A DNA stretch of 64,000 nt from Hirudo medicinalis (taxonomy: Eukaryota; Annelida; Clitellata; Hirudinida; Hirudinidae): positions 87,362 through 151,361 of the forward strand of contig MPNW01000132.1 of the NCBI GenBank assembly GCA_011800805.1. Reading direction: 5' to 3'. The notes under the pieces were generated by a model that had not been told where the DNA came from, did no database searches, and saw only the letters and a list, made by a program, of their open reading frames with translations. A program made the position numbers and the translations under genes. The stretch's first letter is position 1. Every line of letters starts with the position of its first letter. Positions 11,614 to 25,189 of the stretch are shown here, piece by piece.

Positions 11614-14600
11614 TTAATCTTTGTTTATTGCAATGATTACATAAAACTTCAAATTAAGTTGAAGGATCTTGTAATCGAACGAAGGACTCACCGCTGGAGA
11701 TGCTAAACTTCGAATTGAGGAAACCGATGATCGGTTTCTGGCCCTCAATTTCGAAAGGGAATTTTCAGCTGAGTCGGCCCTGTCCTCTGCTTCTTCGAAA
11801 TCGTGTTGCACTTTCCTGTATTTTGCCAGATTTATGGCAGCTATTTCTTCCTGATGTTTGTTTGTAATTAAACATTTTAAATTGAAACTCTTTAGATAAA
11901 GTTCATTAATGAAGAATTCTTCAAGTTCCAATACTTACGGCTTCTTCAACTTGTCGCTTGTAGATTTTGATCTTCTGCTGAAGAGAGTCGATGGTGCTGT
12001 TGAGACGCTCTTGATTTTTTTTATCCTCTTCTGCCTGCATAGCCATCTCCTTGAGTTTCCTCTCTTGTCTTTTCAAGTTTTTATCTGTGTCTTGATGTTT
12101 TCTCTGTTCTGAATCCAACTCCATTTCCAGTTCGCGTACTTTTTGTTCCAATTTGTGTAGAGCCTTCTTTCCTCCTGCAAAAAGCGTTTGGATATCAATC
12201 GAGTGGTTTATCCCACAGACTTTAAGCAGCATAAATTAGTGTTATGTTATGTTATTAATTTATCCAATGTCTTAGATGCAAGATTAATGGAAAATAAGAT
12301 CGAGTTTCACATGATTGAATTTCATGAATTCACTTACTGCAAAGTTTTCATGGAAGGTTATGCGAATACAATATCAACTGATATTTAATCTATTAAATCG
12401 TGGTTCATAACGCTGATAACAATGTGACCTCACATAAGTTTGTTGGCACACATACCTTTATGGGCCATCGATTCTGCTTCTTCCAAATGAGCTTGGACCT
12501 CCCTCAGCTGATTTTCCAATGATTTCCTTGATTTTTCGGATTGATTTGCCCTATCTTGTTCGTGTCTCAATTCTTCAGTCAACCTGGCTACATCTGCCAG
12601 GGCTTTTCTGGACTGCTCTTCAGCCACCTTCATTTCATTGAGCTGATCTTCAAGATCTCCCTGTTGAGCAAGATAATGTTGATGATCCAGCAAGCTATTC
12701 GTATAATGACGGGATTATTTTATGTGAAGTAACAAATACTAATTATTAGAAAATATGTTATTTTGTTGAATGTATTCTCTGGAAGTTTTCCACTCATATG
12801 CTTCAAATAAACTGACCTGCATTGCGTGAATGTCTGTTTCCAACTTTCTCTTGGAAGAGTGAAGAGTATTATTGTATGCTGAAAGATCCGATATGCGATC
12901 ATTAGCTTCATTCAGCTCAGCTTCCGCTGATTTCCTGGCTCTCTCCGAAGCTTCCAGCTGGGTACGAAGTTCTTCCAATTCTCCTGAAAATTATTAAAAA
13001 TTAAATAATAGAAAGTAGCCTTTAACAATTAATTCATATTTAATAATATTAAATGCTATTATTCAGACAGTGCCTCAAGCTAAGCGTTTAATATTTTCTT
13101 CGTTATTTGAAACCGTGATCACCACCTGCCATGGACAAAGCACGTCTTTCAGCAATGTTGAATTGTTCTCTTGCCTCGAGTCTTGCTCTCTGTTCCTCTT
13201 CAAACTGATGACACAATGAATATTGCTTATTTTTTCTAAAGAAAAAATTGAAAGAACATTTATGTAACTTTAGGACCTGGGATTGCATTTCCTTGATTTG
13301 ACTCTGCAACTTCTTAATTGTTTTCTCGACATCGGATTTATCCTTGTTTGCAACATCAACTGCAATCTCAAGTTCATTGATGTCCTGCTCTAGCTTCTTC
13401 TTGGCCCTCATTGCTTCAGCTTTGCCACGAGATTCCGCCTCTAAACTCGCTTGCATGGACTCCAGCGCTCTCTGGTGGTTCCTCCTAGAATGACATTCAT
13501 TTCATACTCAGGTAGGTTTGTTCTGAATTGGCAAAAGAGCAATGTACCTGGTGTTTTCAAACTCCTCATCTTTCTCTGCAAGTTTTCTGTCAATTTCCAT
13601 CCTTATGACTGAAATTTCCAATTGAGCTTTTTGACACTTGGCTTCTTCCTGTTCCAATGCTGATTCTGCTTCCTCCAGAGCTGCCTGGAGTTCCTCCTTT
13701 TCCATTTCCAACTTTCTCCTCAACTTGTCGCTTTCATGGACACTCTTGCCTCCCTCTCCAAGTTGTTCAGTGAGATCATGAATTTCATCTGAAGTCAAAT
13801 ACTTTCTAATTATATTAAATCAGTGGAAGTGATTTAAGAACGGTTTTGCCGAACGGGTTGCGTTCCTGCATGCGGTCGTAATAGCAACTGTCGTAACGTG
13901 TCATGTTCGCAACCCAGCCTGCACAGCCAGGGAGCGCCCTCGGGTAGATGGGCGTTATATAAATGGTAAATCGATTAAAAAGTGCTTCACATCCCATTCG
14001 GATACATAAGGCAATCCAAAGATCGGCTAAATTCAAAGTGTGTTCACCTGTGAGATTCTTGTTCTCTTTCCTCAAAGCATCCATGGCCTCATTGGTGTCT
14101 TCAATTTGTGCCCTCAATTTATAGACCTCCGTAGAATGAGCTCGTGATTCTCTTTGTGTGGTTTCCAGTTCGGTTTGCAAGTCTTGAACTCTCTTCTTCC
14201 ACTCGTCGATGACTTTATCAAAGGCTTTTTGTCTCTTTTCTGCTTGAGATGCAATGGCCTGGGCCTAAAATTATAATAAACGAAAGAATGAGTCCACATT
14301 CTTCCTTGTGAGATAATTCAATAAATACCCTCTCGACTTCAACTGAAAGATCTTCGAGTTCCCCTTGAAGGCGATTCCTGGCCTTTTCCAGGCTTGAAGC
14401 TTTTGCAAGTGCAGCTTCCAACTGGGATTCGAGATCCTGAATCTTGGAGTTATACTTCCTTTTCAACTCTTCCATTTCTTCCGACCTTACTCCACCTTCT
14501 CCACTTTCCAATCTCTGCCTCAACACAGCCAATTCATTGTTGGCTTTTGTCAGATTTTTTTGTAATTCTGCCTTTCTTTCCTTTTTTCAAAATTTAGTTA

Positions 14601-17600
14601 ACTATCAATTTTGATCAACTCATTCAGCTCATAAATTTAAATTAAACTAAAATTTCACATTTAAAAGGAATCTTAATAGATTTATAGTTTATAAATCTTA
14701 ATTATATATTTATATCTTAATAGTTTATATCAGTATCCCTGGTGATTTAAATAAACAACCTGCTCTTCTTCGTGCTGCTCTTTGAGCTGATCGAGATCCG
14801 TCTGTAGATTTTTTACGTCCGACTGGAGCTTATGTCTCGATCTGGTTTCCTCCTCAAGTGATGAATTAGCATCGTCCAATTGCTTGTTAAGTGAGGATTT
14901 CTGTTTGTTAACTTGATTCAATTGGCTCTCCAATTGTTCTATTAATTCTGTTTGTTCTGAATTTTCAGCGAGTGATTTCGTTTTAAAGGCGTTCAGCTCT
15001 TGGAGTTCTCTCATGGCTTGATCGTACTTGCTGGTCAGTTCTGCCAACTGAGACTCCAACTGCCTCGACATCTTGTCATTTCCGCCCTTTTAAGGTTTAA
15101 TTAATTCAATTAGGCCATAGGTCGTTTTGGACAATACTGACTCTTACCCTCGATTTGCTCAACTGATCAAGTTGATTTTTCAAGTCATCATTTTCTCGCT
15201 TCATTTGAGCCTTTTCCTTTTCAACCCTGTTTAAGTGTAATTGTAAATTAACATTTTATATTATAATAATTAATTAATTTGATTATAATTATAGTTAAAT
15301 AATATACTTTATTAACAATTATAAAATTACATATAATTAAATTAATTGATCATAAAGTTATCTAAATTTGGTTTATTGCATTCAGACAGATACTTAGAAA
15401 TTGCTTCAATGGTCTTACTTTTGTTTGACTTTCTGCATCTGATCCAATTGCTCTGACATTTCACCGAGAGCCTCCTGATGTTTCTTCTTCAGGGCACCCA
15501 TTTGTGCCTCGCTTTGAACGTGGGCCTCTTCCAAATCCCTCCTCAACTTTTGCAGTTCTGCTTCCCTCTTTTTGTTCAATTCCAGTTGAGCTTGCGTGGC
15601 ACCACCAGCTTCTTCTAATCTTTGGTTCAAATCGTCCAATTCTCTCTGAAGATCTGCTCTTTGTTTCTCTACCTGATGATTAATAATGGCGGATTTTTTA
15701 ATTAAATATTTTAATGCAATTATTGAATGATCTTGCTACCTTGCTTCTGGCAGCACGTTCTGCTTCTAATTCTTCTTCCAATTCAGAAATTTTTGCCTTG
15801 TGTTTTAAATTGTTTGAATGTTGCATTTAAAAAATAGTACGGAAACGATGATCCAAAAATGATATGAAAAAAATACCAGAAGTTCTTTAATTTTCTTCTG
15901 AAGTTGAGCAACCAAGCTCTGCTCGCTTTCCAGCTTGCTGTTAAGGGCGTTTAGTTCGCTATCCTTTCTATAAGTAATTGCAAATGAAATGCTTGATTAA
16001 AAAACTTTGATCTTGTGAATGAAGTCGATCAAACCTTCTCGATGCTTCTTCTAGCACCATTTTAGCTCTTTCCAATTCTTCAACATTTTCTTGAGTTGCT
16101 CTCAAATCCATTTCAACTTTGCGTTTGGCCTTCTCAACATCGGCTCTGACTTTTTTCTCTCTCTCAAGATTTTCTTCCATCTTTTCAATCAAATTCAATC
16201 AACCAATCGTCGTCGGTGGTGCAATTAAAATTTAATATTAATTTATCAAACCTCGTCAATGTTTTGCTCCAGTTTTTGCTTGAGTTTCACAAGGTGATTG
16301 ACTTTGTCTTCTTCGGCAGCAAGAGCCTGGTTAGAGTTCTTGATGGTTTCATCCAATGCTTTTTTCTCTTTCTGCAGCTTGGCAATGATTTCATCCTGCC
16401 TTGATCTTTCCTCGTTCATAGTTCTTATTTGATTTTCTTTCGTTTGCTTCTCTTGCTCGGCCTTCCTCAAATTCATCTCAACATTCTCGAGGTCCTTCTT
16501 CAGTCCTCCATTTTCGCTTTCTAGCTTGTCCTTCATCTTCTCCAGCGCCTCGGTGGCCTCTTCCTGTTCGCTCAGTCGCTCTTCCAAGTCCTTCATCTGT
16601 TCTTCAGAGTTGCCCTTTTGATTCACCAGTTGAGAAATTCTTTCGTTTAAATCATTTACATTATCCTGTTCAGCCTGCAATTGAAGGAAAAGATCGTTCT
16701 TCGCCTGAAAAAGACTGACATTTTGCTCTTCCAACTCTTTCTTTATCTTGGCCATCTTTGACAATTCCTCTTTCGTCTTCTCAAGTTCTTCCTCTTTTTT
16801 TTTCATTTCATCCTCTTGCCTGGCAACACTTAGCAGAGGCTTAACTCTGGTGTACAACTTCCACCACTGCCAATTTCTCATGGCCATCCAACGACGGATG
16901 TTGCGCTGGATGATACTCAGAGCAAGTCTGATTGAAGTGAAACAACCAATTGTCAATCAAATAAAGGGTGATTGAATCAAAGACTTAATCTACCTCTGAT
17001 CTTGAAGTTTTTTGTAATTCTTCCTTATGAGATATCCCCTAATCTGTGCTTGGAAGTTGGACACAATCTTGGATAATCTCTCGTCTCTCCAGTCTTCCAA
17101 TGTACCCAAGACTCCAGCCTTGAAAAAGACTTTGGTGTGACCAAGTCTGTAATCATTTTGATCCAACTGAACTGCAGCCAAAATCTTTTCACTGGCAACT
17201 TTTCCGTCCACGAATCCAGGTGGAATTACATTTGGAGCCAAAATTGAATATCTAAAAGGAATGAACATTAATCACGAAATGGTTTATTATCTGAAATGTT
17301 TGAACCTTTAGATCGCACCTTTGCTTGAATTCGGAATAAATCATCCTATTTGGAAAGCCCTTCCTGCAAATTCTAATTCCTTCCAAAACACCGTTGCACT
17401 GAAGTTGATGCAAAACCAAATCCGCTTCAATAAGCCCTTTTAATAAAACTAATTTCGGTTACCATTTGTTCAATTATTTTCTTCGCGACTTCACGTAAGT
17501 TTTTTCTACAAAAAAAATTGTAAATTCAAATTTACGAACCTGGTTTCTTCTGTTCATTGGGAATGATGCAACGAACGAATGATGGATGCGTTGTCCTGAG

Positions 17601-20600
17601 GTTTGCCATCAATTTGTTCAGTTGTTCCTGAAAGTTTCAAGTTGCAAACACCATGGTACAAGGTTCAATTACAAATCGAGCAGCTTACCCTGTGTGTTGC
17701 TGAAATCGTTTGGTACGCTGTTCCCTTTTTCTTCTTTTTTCCTTCTCCTGATGACAAGTTTAAAATTAATGATTCCATTTAATAATGAAATTGTAACTAG
17801 AACCAATGTAATAATTATCAGGTTATTATTACAATATTAGTTTTTTATGTTTTCAACTACTCGCCATCATCAGGATCCTTGAAAAAGTTTGCAACCAAAG
17901 GTTCTTTAGAGCCCTGCATGAGTTGTACAACACATTCTTGGATAGGGTCCTTGTTCTTGTCTAGCCATCCTTGAATGTTGTAAGCCACCTTTAAAAATAA
18001 AGTTTACATATTGGCTAAAATTGGAAAAATTATTAATTGTATCTTTTATCAAATATTTTATAAAAAAAAATTATTCATTTAGAAACTCACATTTCCAGCG
18101 TAGTGGTAAACTTCGAAGTGAGGCTCAAATCTGACGTTTTTCACTGGTTTTGGTTTTCCAAAGTTTTGCGATTTACCCAAGTGGTTTTCGTAGAGTTTTG
18201 CCAAGAACGTTTTGTCAGATGCCTTCGGAAACATGCACTCTTCCTCCAAAATCGACAGGATGCCCATAGGCTGTAAAATGTCAAAAAGTATGACTTTTTG
18301 CATTTTAAAGAAATTTAATTTAAATATTGTCTTACCTTCTCAATGAGATCAATGCACTGTTGTAAGTCCATGCCGAAGTCAATGAATTCCCACTGAATTC
18401 CTTCCTTCTTGTACTCCTCCTGCTCCAAGACGAACATGTGATGGTTGAAGAACTGCTGCAGTCTCTCGTTGGTGTAGTTGATGCAGAGTTGTTCAAAGGT
18501 GTTGTACTGTTAAAAATAAGATAAGCGCTGTAAAGCTTACCATCATATGCTATCGAAAAAGACAAACAAAATGATTACAAACTTGGAAAATTTCGAATCC
18601 CGCAATGTCAAGGACACCGATGAAGTACTGCTTTTTGCTCTTCGTTTCTAGAGTTTTGTTGCACCTGTTGACCAGCCACAGGAACATCCGGGCATAAATG
18701 GCCTTGGCTAGAGCAGCCACCGAGTATACAACCTGTAAAGATGGAGTTTTATTTATGGCTACTCAAACAATTTAGAAATTTTTTGAAACGCACCTGGTCC
18801 TTATTTTGTCCCTTAGTGACGTATTCATTTCCTACTTTCACCTTCGGGGTTAAGAGGGATTTAAGGAGGTCAGCACAGTTGACCCCAAGGAGATATGCCA
18901 CTTTTTCGGCCTCTAGAGGTGGATATTAAATTAACTAATGAAGTACATGAAACGAAATATTTCGCTTTAAAAAATCCGTAATTTATATCTGAATTATATC
19001 TGAATTATATCTAATTTATATCTGAATTATATCTGAATTATATCTAATTTATATCACTACCTCGTCTAAATGACAGCAGGAGTTGTTTCATTTACCTGCA
19101 GTTCCGTCGGCTTCTGCTTGTTCTTCTCTGGGTCTCTGTTTGAACTTCATCTCTCCGAAGTGAAGGACAGCACAGGTTGTTTTGTACAAACTCATCTTCT
19201 CTTCGTCCAAGAACCCCAGCACTCCAAACCCTTTCTGTTTGTGACGATGACAATCGAATGAACGTGTGGTAAATAGATGAAGCGATGAGAATGACTTACG
19301 TCAACCAAATCCATCTCCTCCTTATCATCCATGTTGTCCACAGTCAAGCAGCCCTGGTTGATGAAGAAATAAAGTCCTGGATCTTCTTGTATCAACAGTT
19401 TCTCTGAAAAGTTATTATCACATCCGTCAATGATTTCTTCAATTAAAGCCTTTCCACATAGAAGCATCTTATAGTAATTTTTTATTTTTAAAGCAACTAA
19501 ACATCAGTTTCATCTTGTTGAAAAAAAGTTATTAATTTGATAAAGTATACTTTTCTACGTCTTAATACGAATAAAATGTTCATTGGCGTGCCGGTTGGCC
19601 GAATGGGTTGCGTTCCTGCATGCGGTCGTAATAGCAACGGTCGTAATGTGTCGTGTTCGCAACCCAGCCTGCACCGCCAGGGAGCGCCCTCGGGTAGGGG
19701 CGCTATATAAATGGTAGATCGATTAAAGTGCCTTCACATCCCATTGGGATACAAAAGGCACTCANAACCCAGCCTGCACCGCCAGGGAGCGCCCTCGGGT
19801 AGGGGCGCTATATAAATGGTAGATCGATTAAAAAGTGCCTTCACATCCTGTTCGGGATACGTAGGGCACTCAAAAAATCGGCTAAATACAAATACAAAAA
19901 TACAAAATCGAAGTTCTTGAAAATACAAATAAAGTTGCTTTGACAATTGCTTTGACATCAAAGTTCTTGAAAATACAAATAAAGTTGCTTTATCGTATAA
20001 AATCACAGAAATGCAAGTTGAAATTTTTCTATGTCCAGATGGATTACGATGTTTGAAATGGATATCAGTAATACTCAAAGTACCATGCAATTATTTATAG
20101 TAACATTCCTCTTAAGTAAGTAGTGGTGAAGTGCGCGGTATATTTTAAGCACGCATTAAAAAAGAAATAACTGCTGCGCTGAATAACACCAGATGTAAGG
20201 ACTTGCAAGATGAACGATCTCATTGGAATTTTTGGAAACATGAAGTTGGACTGGAACTTGTTCTCCATGGAATATTTGACAAGTGTCAGCTATTTATTTG
20301 TCATTTGGAAAGCTGCATACATATCTTTACAAGAGCCATGATATTTCCTCAAGTATATATTTTATATCTTACAATTAGTATTCTTATGAATTTCTTCTAA
20401 TTTATGCAGATAATCGATGAAATTCAGCCATTGCAAAATAATGTTAGTTTAATAATAAAGTAATTAGTAATAATTATATCTTAAATTTATTTACCGGTAA
20501 TGTGAGACATTTGTCCTGAGAGCAACCAATAAAAAATATGGTAATTCCTCTCAAGACCAGGCTGCTGATAAGTAACTCTGGACTTTTCCAAAAGATCTGC

Positions 20601-22012
20601 ATGCGGGAATAAAGTTAAATCCTACTTTGTGCACATTCAAAGCACAAGAAACTTACATGTTTCTATGTCTGCACCAGCAATTTTTCCATTTGTTCCGAAG
20701 TGGATTCTGATAAATTTTCCCTGAATGAGTGTGCGAATCAGGTGTGAACACAGCAAACGCTTTTAAAAATTGTTTAAAAAAATAAAACCCACGAATCTTG
20801 AGGAATTGTTATTTCGGATTGTTTTTGCATTTCCGTACGCCTCCAATACTGGATTCGTTTGGACGATTTGATCTTCAAGACTTCCCTTTGGAGAGCCCTT
20901 AAAATTATGTCATACAACATTGAGATGTAATAATAATAATAATATATTAAACTTTTAAATGACGACAATTTAAAATATAAAAAGTCGAAACCTTTGAAGA
21001 TTCCTCCTCTTCTTCCTTTTTGGAAGCAGCAGCAGCAACATGAGCAAAATATGAAATGACTTTCTTCGTGTTCTCAGTTTTTCCTGCTCCTGATTCTCCA
21101 CTGAATTACATTTAATAATTCAACAACTTATCTCAATTAATTTAATCCATATTTAATCTTTCAACAACTTATCTTAATTAATGTGTTCTTATCATCACAT
21201 CAATATTAATAAATATTAATTTTAGCTTGTTCAACTCACGTGATGAGCATGGATTGGTTCTCACGGTCTGCAACATGATGAGATAATTATCTCAAGTGCA
21301 CTTAATTATTGAAATTTTATTACGTCTCACCCTGCAACATGTTTCTGTAGGCATTGTCAGCAATTGCAAAAAGATGAGGTGGCATCTCATTCCTCCTCTT
21401 GCCCTGATACTTGGAGATTACATTCATGCTGTAGATTGGCAGTCTTCGATATGGGTTGATGGTCACGCAGAACAAACCAGAATATGTCTGCACGATCAAA
21501 ATTACCTTATGAATTTAAGTCGAAACAAAAGAAGCAAAAAGAAGATGAAGGGGGACTGACGTAAATAAGTCCAGAGCTGTATCTCGACCTCAAGTTGTAC
21601 AGAACCGAAGCCTCGTTCAAATAGGTCAGATTAGCCATATCCTCGATCTTCTCAAACTTCGGAGGGTTCATTTGCTGGATGGAATCCTTCTTCACCGTTT
21701 TCTCCTGTTGTGTGTAACATTGTATATTTATTTTTATCCACTTTAAAGCTAAATTTCGTAAAAAATAAAAAATAAAAAGATATAACAAATATTGACACGT
21801 TTTCGAAAAATTCGCACCTCCTTTTTTTCGGTGATGACAGTGACGTCATCTCCTTTGGTACTGATGATCTCAGCCTTCATGTAACCTTCCTTCTTGTCAA
21901 TGATCCAACAGTTTCGCTTTCCATCGAATGGCTGGTTCTGCTCTTCTAACAATTTTTTTCGATCCACCGCCAAATATTGAAAATCTGGATCGTCGAAAGA
22001 AAAGCCAGACAT
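11614..22012 (-). CDS. Striated-type muscle myosin II heavy chain
   Basis: This is the actin-activated ATPase motor of muscle thick filaments. Many exons on minus; the first is 21818-22012, starting [20 protein letters not shown]. Motor landmarks in order: SH3-like domain ([16 protein letters not shown]), P-loop GESGAGKT about 21076-21099, switch I NNNSSRF about 20797-20815, [19 protein letters not shown] about 18265-18375, switch II LDIAGFE about 18590-18615, lysine-rich loop 2 ([16 protein letters not shown]) about 17695-17755, SH helices ([18 protein letters not shown]) about 17350-17410 and the converter and IQ lever arm to about 16850. A long heptad coiled-coil rod (first exon [12 protein letters not shown]) runs to 11690. 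The tail is [36 protein letters not shown] marks the sarcomeric rather than non-muscle class. Introns hold SINE copies at 13841-14038 and 19591-19910. The last exon either reads through to a stop at 11614 or splices at GCG|GTGAGT (11689/11688) into an unresolved terminal exon. I saw no duplicated alternative exons. Confidence 0.95.
13841..14038 (+). mobile_element. tRNA-derived SINE copy in a myosin intron
   Basis: About 200 bp share with 19591-19910 and 63383-63530 the order: A-box-like GCCGAACGGGTTGCG, B-box-like GTTCGCAACCC, GGGAGCGCCCTCGGGTAG, TATAAATGG, CACATCCCATTCGGATAC. Spacing and sequence of the A and B boxes suggest an RNA polymerase III promoter derived from a tRNA of the Ser/Leu type. 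It is antisense to the host gene. Confidence 0.75.
18985..19060. repeat. Short tandem repeat (11-bp units) in a myosin intron
   Basis: Seven or so units alternate between TGAATTATATC and TAATTTATATC. It lies between two motor-domain exons. Confidence 0.8.
19591..19910 (+). mobile_element. tRNA-derived SINE, duplicated around a gap, in a myosin intron
   Basis: The best SINE copy starts GGTTGGCCGAATGGGTTGCG (A box) and has B box GTTCGCAACCC at 19656-19666. Bases 19661-19764 are repeated with small differences after the single N at 19765. The two versions differ (CCCATTGGG against CCTGTTCGGG), so this may be a dimer or two haplotypes joined across the gap. The 3' end passes into an A-rich tail with AAATACAAA units near 19890-19915. 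The whole lies in the roughly 1.1-kb intron 19404-20492. Confidence 0.75.
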
Positions 22013-22257
22013 CTTTTTCGTTTCAAATTCTGAAAAATTCCCGACTGAAGAAAATTGTTGTTCGACAATTTCGAAATATTCTTGAATCAACTGAGAGTAA
22101 TCGGTTGAAAACGCTCTTCGCAGAACAAGAGGAAAGAGTTCCCTCAAGAGAACGTCTTGAGTGTTTTAACTGCAACCAACTGCACCAGCATGGAAGTAAG
22201 CAGCTTTTAAGATCATTGGTGCTTTGTTTCTGCATGCTCCAAGCCGCTAAGCCTGCC

Positions 22258-22265
22258 TTTTTATA
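22258..22265 (-). promoter_or_regulatory. TATA box, putative myosin heavy chain promoter
   Basis: TATAAAAA on minus, 246 bases before the start codon, followed by GGCAGG. Placement fits a transcription start near 22230 and a 5'UTR of about 220 bases. A strong TATA box is usual in muscle structural genes. Only the motif and its position are seen. Confidence 0.5.
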
Positions 22266-22299
22266 ATATAAAATCATGGCGGCAGAAACGATAGCAAGA

Positions 22300-24140
22300 C
22301 AGCATAAGTCACTTTCTGAAAGTCATTATCATAACCCGTCCATGCAAGCAGCATTTGTCTTGAAAGACGCTGAAAAAGTTTAAAATCGCCTTGTAACTTC
22401 ATATTATTCAGTCACTCTTATTGATTAAATATTTAAAATTAAATAGTTGTCTCTTGGAGACTTGGGTTGTAGAAATATTTTGTAATTCACAAGTTTGATG
22501 TCCTCAGAGTTTGTAGACTTTCAAGTGATGAAGAATGAAATGAAAGCGAATAGAATGCATTTGTAACGGAAAAGCAACAAGATGCAACTCCTTCTCTGCA
22601 GAACTTCGGTCTCCATTCCACCTGCCATTATTCCACAGCTTCGAGGAACACCTCATTACTCACCTATACAAGTTTTACTCACTCATTTTTACTTTATAAT
22701 CTCAGAAGGATAATTTAAATCGGTGCTGGCAGATTGAATGAGATTCTTTGTGTCTTCGTTAAAAGAAAAACATGGAAAATGTATTAAAATAAACCAAAAA
22801 TGTTGACGAACTCATGAGGAAATTTTTAAACATTTCCAGAGTGCGCATCATCAATCAACGAGGGGCACATTTTATGCTGTTTGTTTTAAAAGTGATGTAT
22901 AAATAGAACTACATCACAGATTTCCTGGAGTTTACTGGGTTTGCTAGTGACTTTAAAAATCTGTTGTACGGAAATTAATATTTGTAAATGCCAATTCAAA
23001 GTAGTAATTGAAATGATGGATATATGATTAAAATAACAATAACAGTCATAATAATAATCATTGAAAATTACTATAATTTATAATTGATGCGTTTGTTTGA
23101 AATCAACCGCTTCAGACTGGCTATCTTACTGCGGCTGATATGAATCAGAACGTGTCTGCTCCAACATCCACGTGCATGAAAGTCGGTCTGAATGACTTTC
23201 AAACATGTAAAAGACTTCGGGAATTTTGTACTTTCGATTAATTCATCTACTTTCGCATTAAATTCTTTCTATTTTTAGATCACCATTCTTACTAGAGCCA
23301 TCCATTATACTTGCTGATAAAGTGTTTCGGCGGCGATGTTCAAAAATAATGAAGGAATATTAGCAACATGAGCTAAAAAGTGCAGGAAAAGTTTTCGCTT
23401 TCAAGAATAAATGTTCTTATCTGATATTAAACCCATGTTTTGATGCTAAATTTCTGGAGCTCCTTCAACTTTTGAGATGTTACAACTTAAGATAATGAAG
23501 GAATGCGATGGTTTGAAGGATTTGAGATGGAAAAGTAACGAATGTAATTCGATATCTTCACTTTGTCCGCTGCTGAGTTCTTCGGAGAAAATTGTCTGGA
23601 AATATGAGATTAAAAATCTCAGTTTCTTCATGAATTTTAAAACCATGAGCAAAACTCCTAGCTTCACAGCCATCCAAGCATCCACTCGCCCATCCATTCA
23701 TCCATGCGCATGAACTTATCCGTAAGTCCAAATAAAAATATAATTCCAAAACATTTTGAAAGAATATTCAAGATAATGCACTAAAACGCTTTAATGCATC
23801 AATGCACTCAGTCACCTCCCGCCATTCTACTTGACCAAATGCTTTAATCTCCATGAATTATCATCTGTTTGCAGTAACACGTTATCTTGGCTATGTTTCT
23901 ATTAGTCTTATACTGGAATCACCGGTTGAAGAATGTCGGAGAGTGGAATGAACAAATAAATAATATTGGAAATTTTATTTATAAATTTGATCTCGAATGT
24001 TTTAAAGGCAGTTCAAACATAAAATCCCACTTAAGAATACAGCTGAATACAAATAATTTGTTCTTTTACTGACTTCATGCATTTCGTTCCATGGCACGCT
24101 GAATCTTTCATAAATGTAGAATCAACATAAACATTTCGAT
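22300..24140. other. Intergenic, no gene seen
   Basis: This lies upstream of the myosin promoter. It is AT-rich with only short frames that lack recognisable content. Myosin enhancers could lie here but none can be identified by eye. Confidence 0.5.
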
Positions 24141-24146
24141 TATTGG

Positions 24147-24282
24147 CCAAGTGAGGGGCAAAAGCCAACTCACAGGTAGCGACTTTCGTACAATAACCCC
24201 TAACTCTACCTTATGACCCTGGAAATCCATGTAGAACTGACAAAATTTGCTGTCCGTGAGTTGGCTTTTGCTTGTCACTTCT
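24147..24282. repeat. Short hairpin element (possible MITE) with 16-bp perfect inverted arms
   Basis: GCAAAAGCCAACTCAC at 24158-24173 is exactly inverted at 24256-24271. Similarity extends outward (AAGTGA on both sides). The loop is 82 bases. This layout resembles a miniature inverted-repeat transposon, although no target duplication is clear. Confidence 0.55.
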
Positions 24283-24983
24283 CCACATACCAAACTTTTC
24301 TATTTAATAACTTATCATATTTTTAATTTTCTTTTTAAGTGTGAAATTTGCTGTGTTGACAGCCGAAATGTTTCGATTCTATTCAACTGACAATCCAGAT
24401 ACCCACGATAAAAATATTAATGCATGTAATATATTATTATAACGTTGCTTAAAATGATTATTATGGGGTTTTGGTTTACCTGCTCAATTTCAAATGCCGT
24501 TCCCGGTTGTGCTACAATAACCGAGTCAACGCGCAGGAGTAGCTTGGACCAGCCGAGACCACCTCCTTTATCCAGAAATTAGCTTTACACCAATATCCTC
24601 CGCTGGAGGATCTAGCAAAACTACAAATCTAGCAATCTAGCAAAATAGCTATCTCGTAATAGCTAGGCCAAAGCCGTAGCGTGACCAAAATATTGAATCA
24701 TACACCGCCTATATGCATATATAGGTATGTAGCTCAAGTATTACAATGGGGTTCTTTTGTGGAAAAACGCATTACCTTGCACTTCAACAATAATTCTCAT
24801 GCTAATTCCATCCCATCTTAAAAAAAATTAAAAATACTTAACATTTATCATGGTAACTATTTTCACGCGGTTGTTTTCATGCATAAACCTGATCATTGCA
24901 TGCTTCCATGATGCTTTAGATACTTATTTATAAAACCATCACCATCACATCCTTATGCTCAGATCACTAATAGTATGCCCTTT

Positions 24984-25127
24984 CAGGGGCGGATCTAGTA
25001 CACTTTGGCGGGGGGGTCCGCACACAGGAACCAGTGGACAAATGGAAATAATTTTTTTTTAAATTAATTAAAGCAGATTTTATTTAATTTTTAGAAATTT
25101 CCGCCCCGCCCCCTAAATCCGCCACTG
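24984..25127. mobile_element. Non-autonomous hAT element (about 144 bp)
   Basis: The left end is CAGGGGCGGATCTAGTACAC and the right end, read inverted, is CAGTGGCGGATTTAGG. These CAGNGGCGGAT ends are typical of hAT DNA transposons. The left end continues like the end of the hAT remnant at 60203. No transposase fits in this length. The flanking 8 bases (TGCCCTTT and GCCCCATG) no longer match as a target duplication. Confidence 0.65.
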
Positions 25128-25189
25128 GCCCCATGATATTTTTCTAAATTATTTAACTTTTTTAATGTGGGGATATATGTATCTAATTT

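Noticed and set aside
11614..22012. Non-muscle or smooth-muscle myosin II
   Set aside because: [17 protein letters not shown] and loop features follow the sarcomeric class; non-muscle heavy chains read ILALLDEECWFPKA there.
21928..22266. 112-codon plus frame
   Set aside because: It is the shadow of the first myosin exon and 5'UTR.
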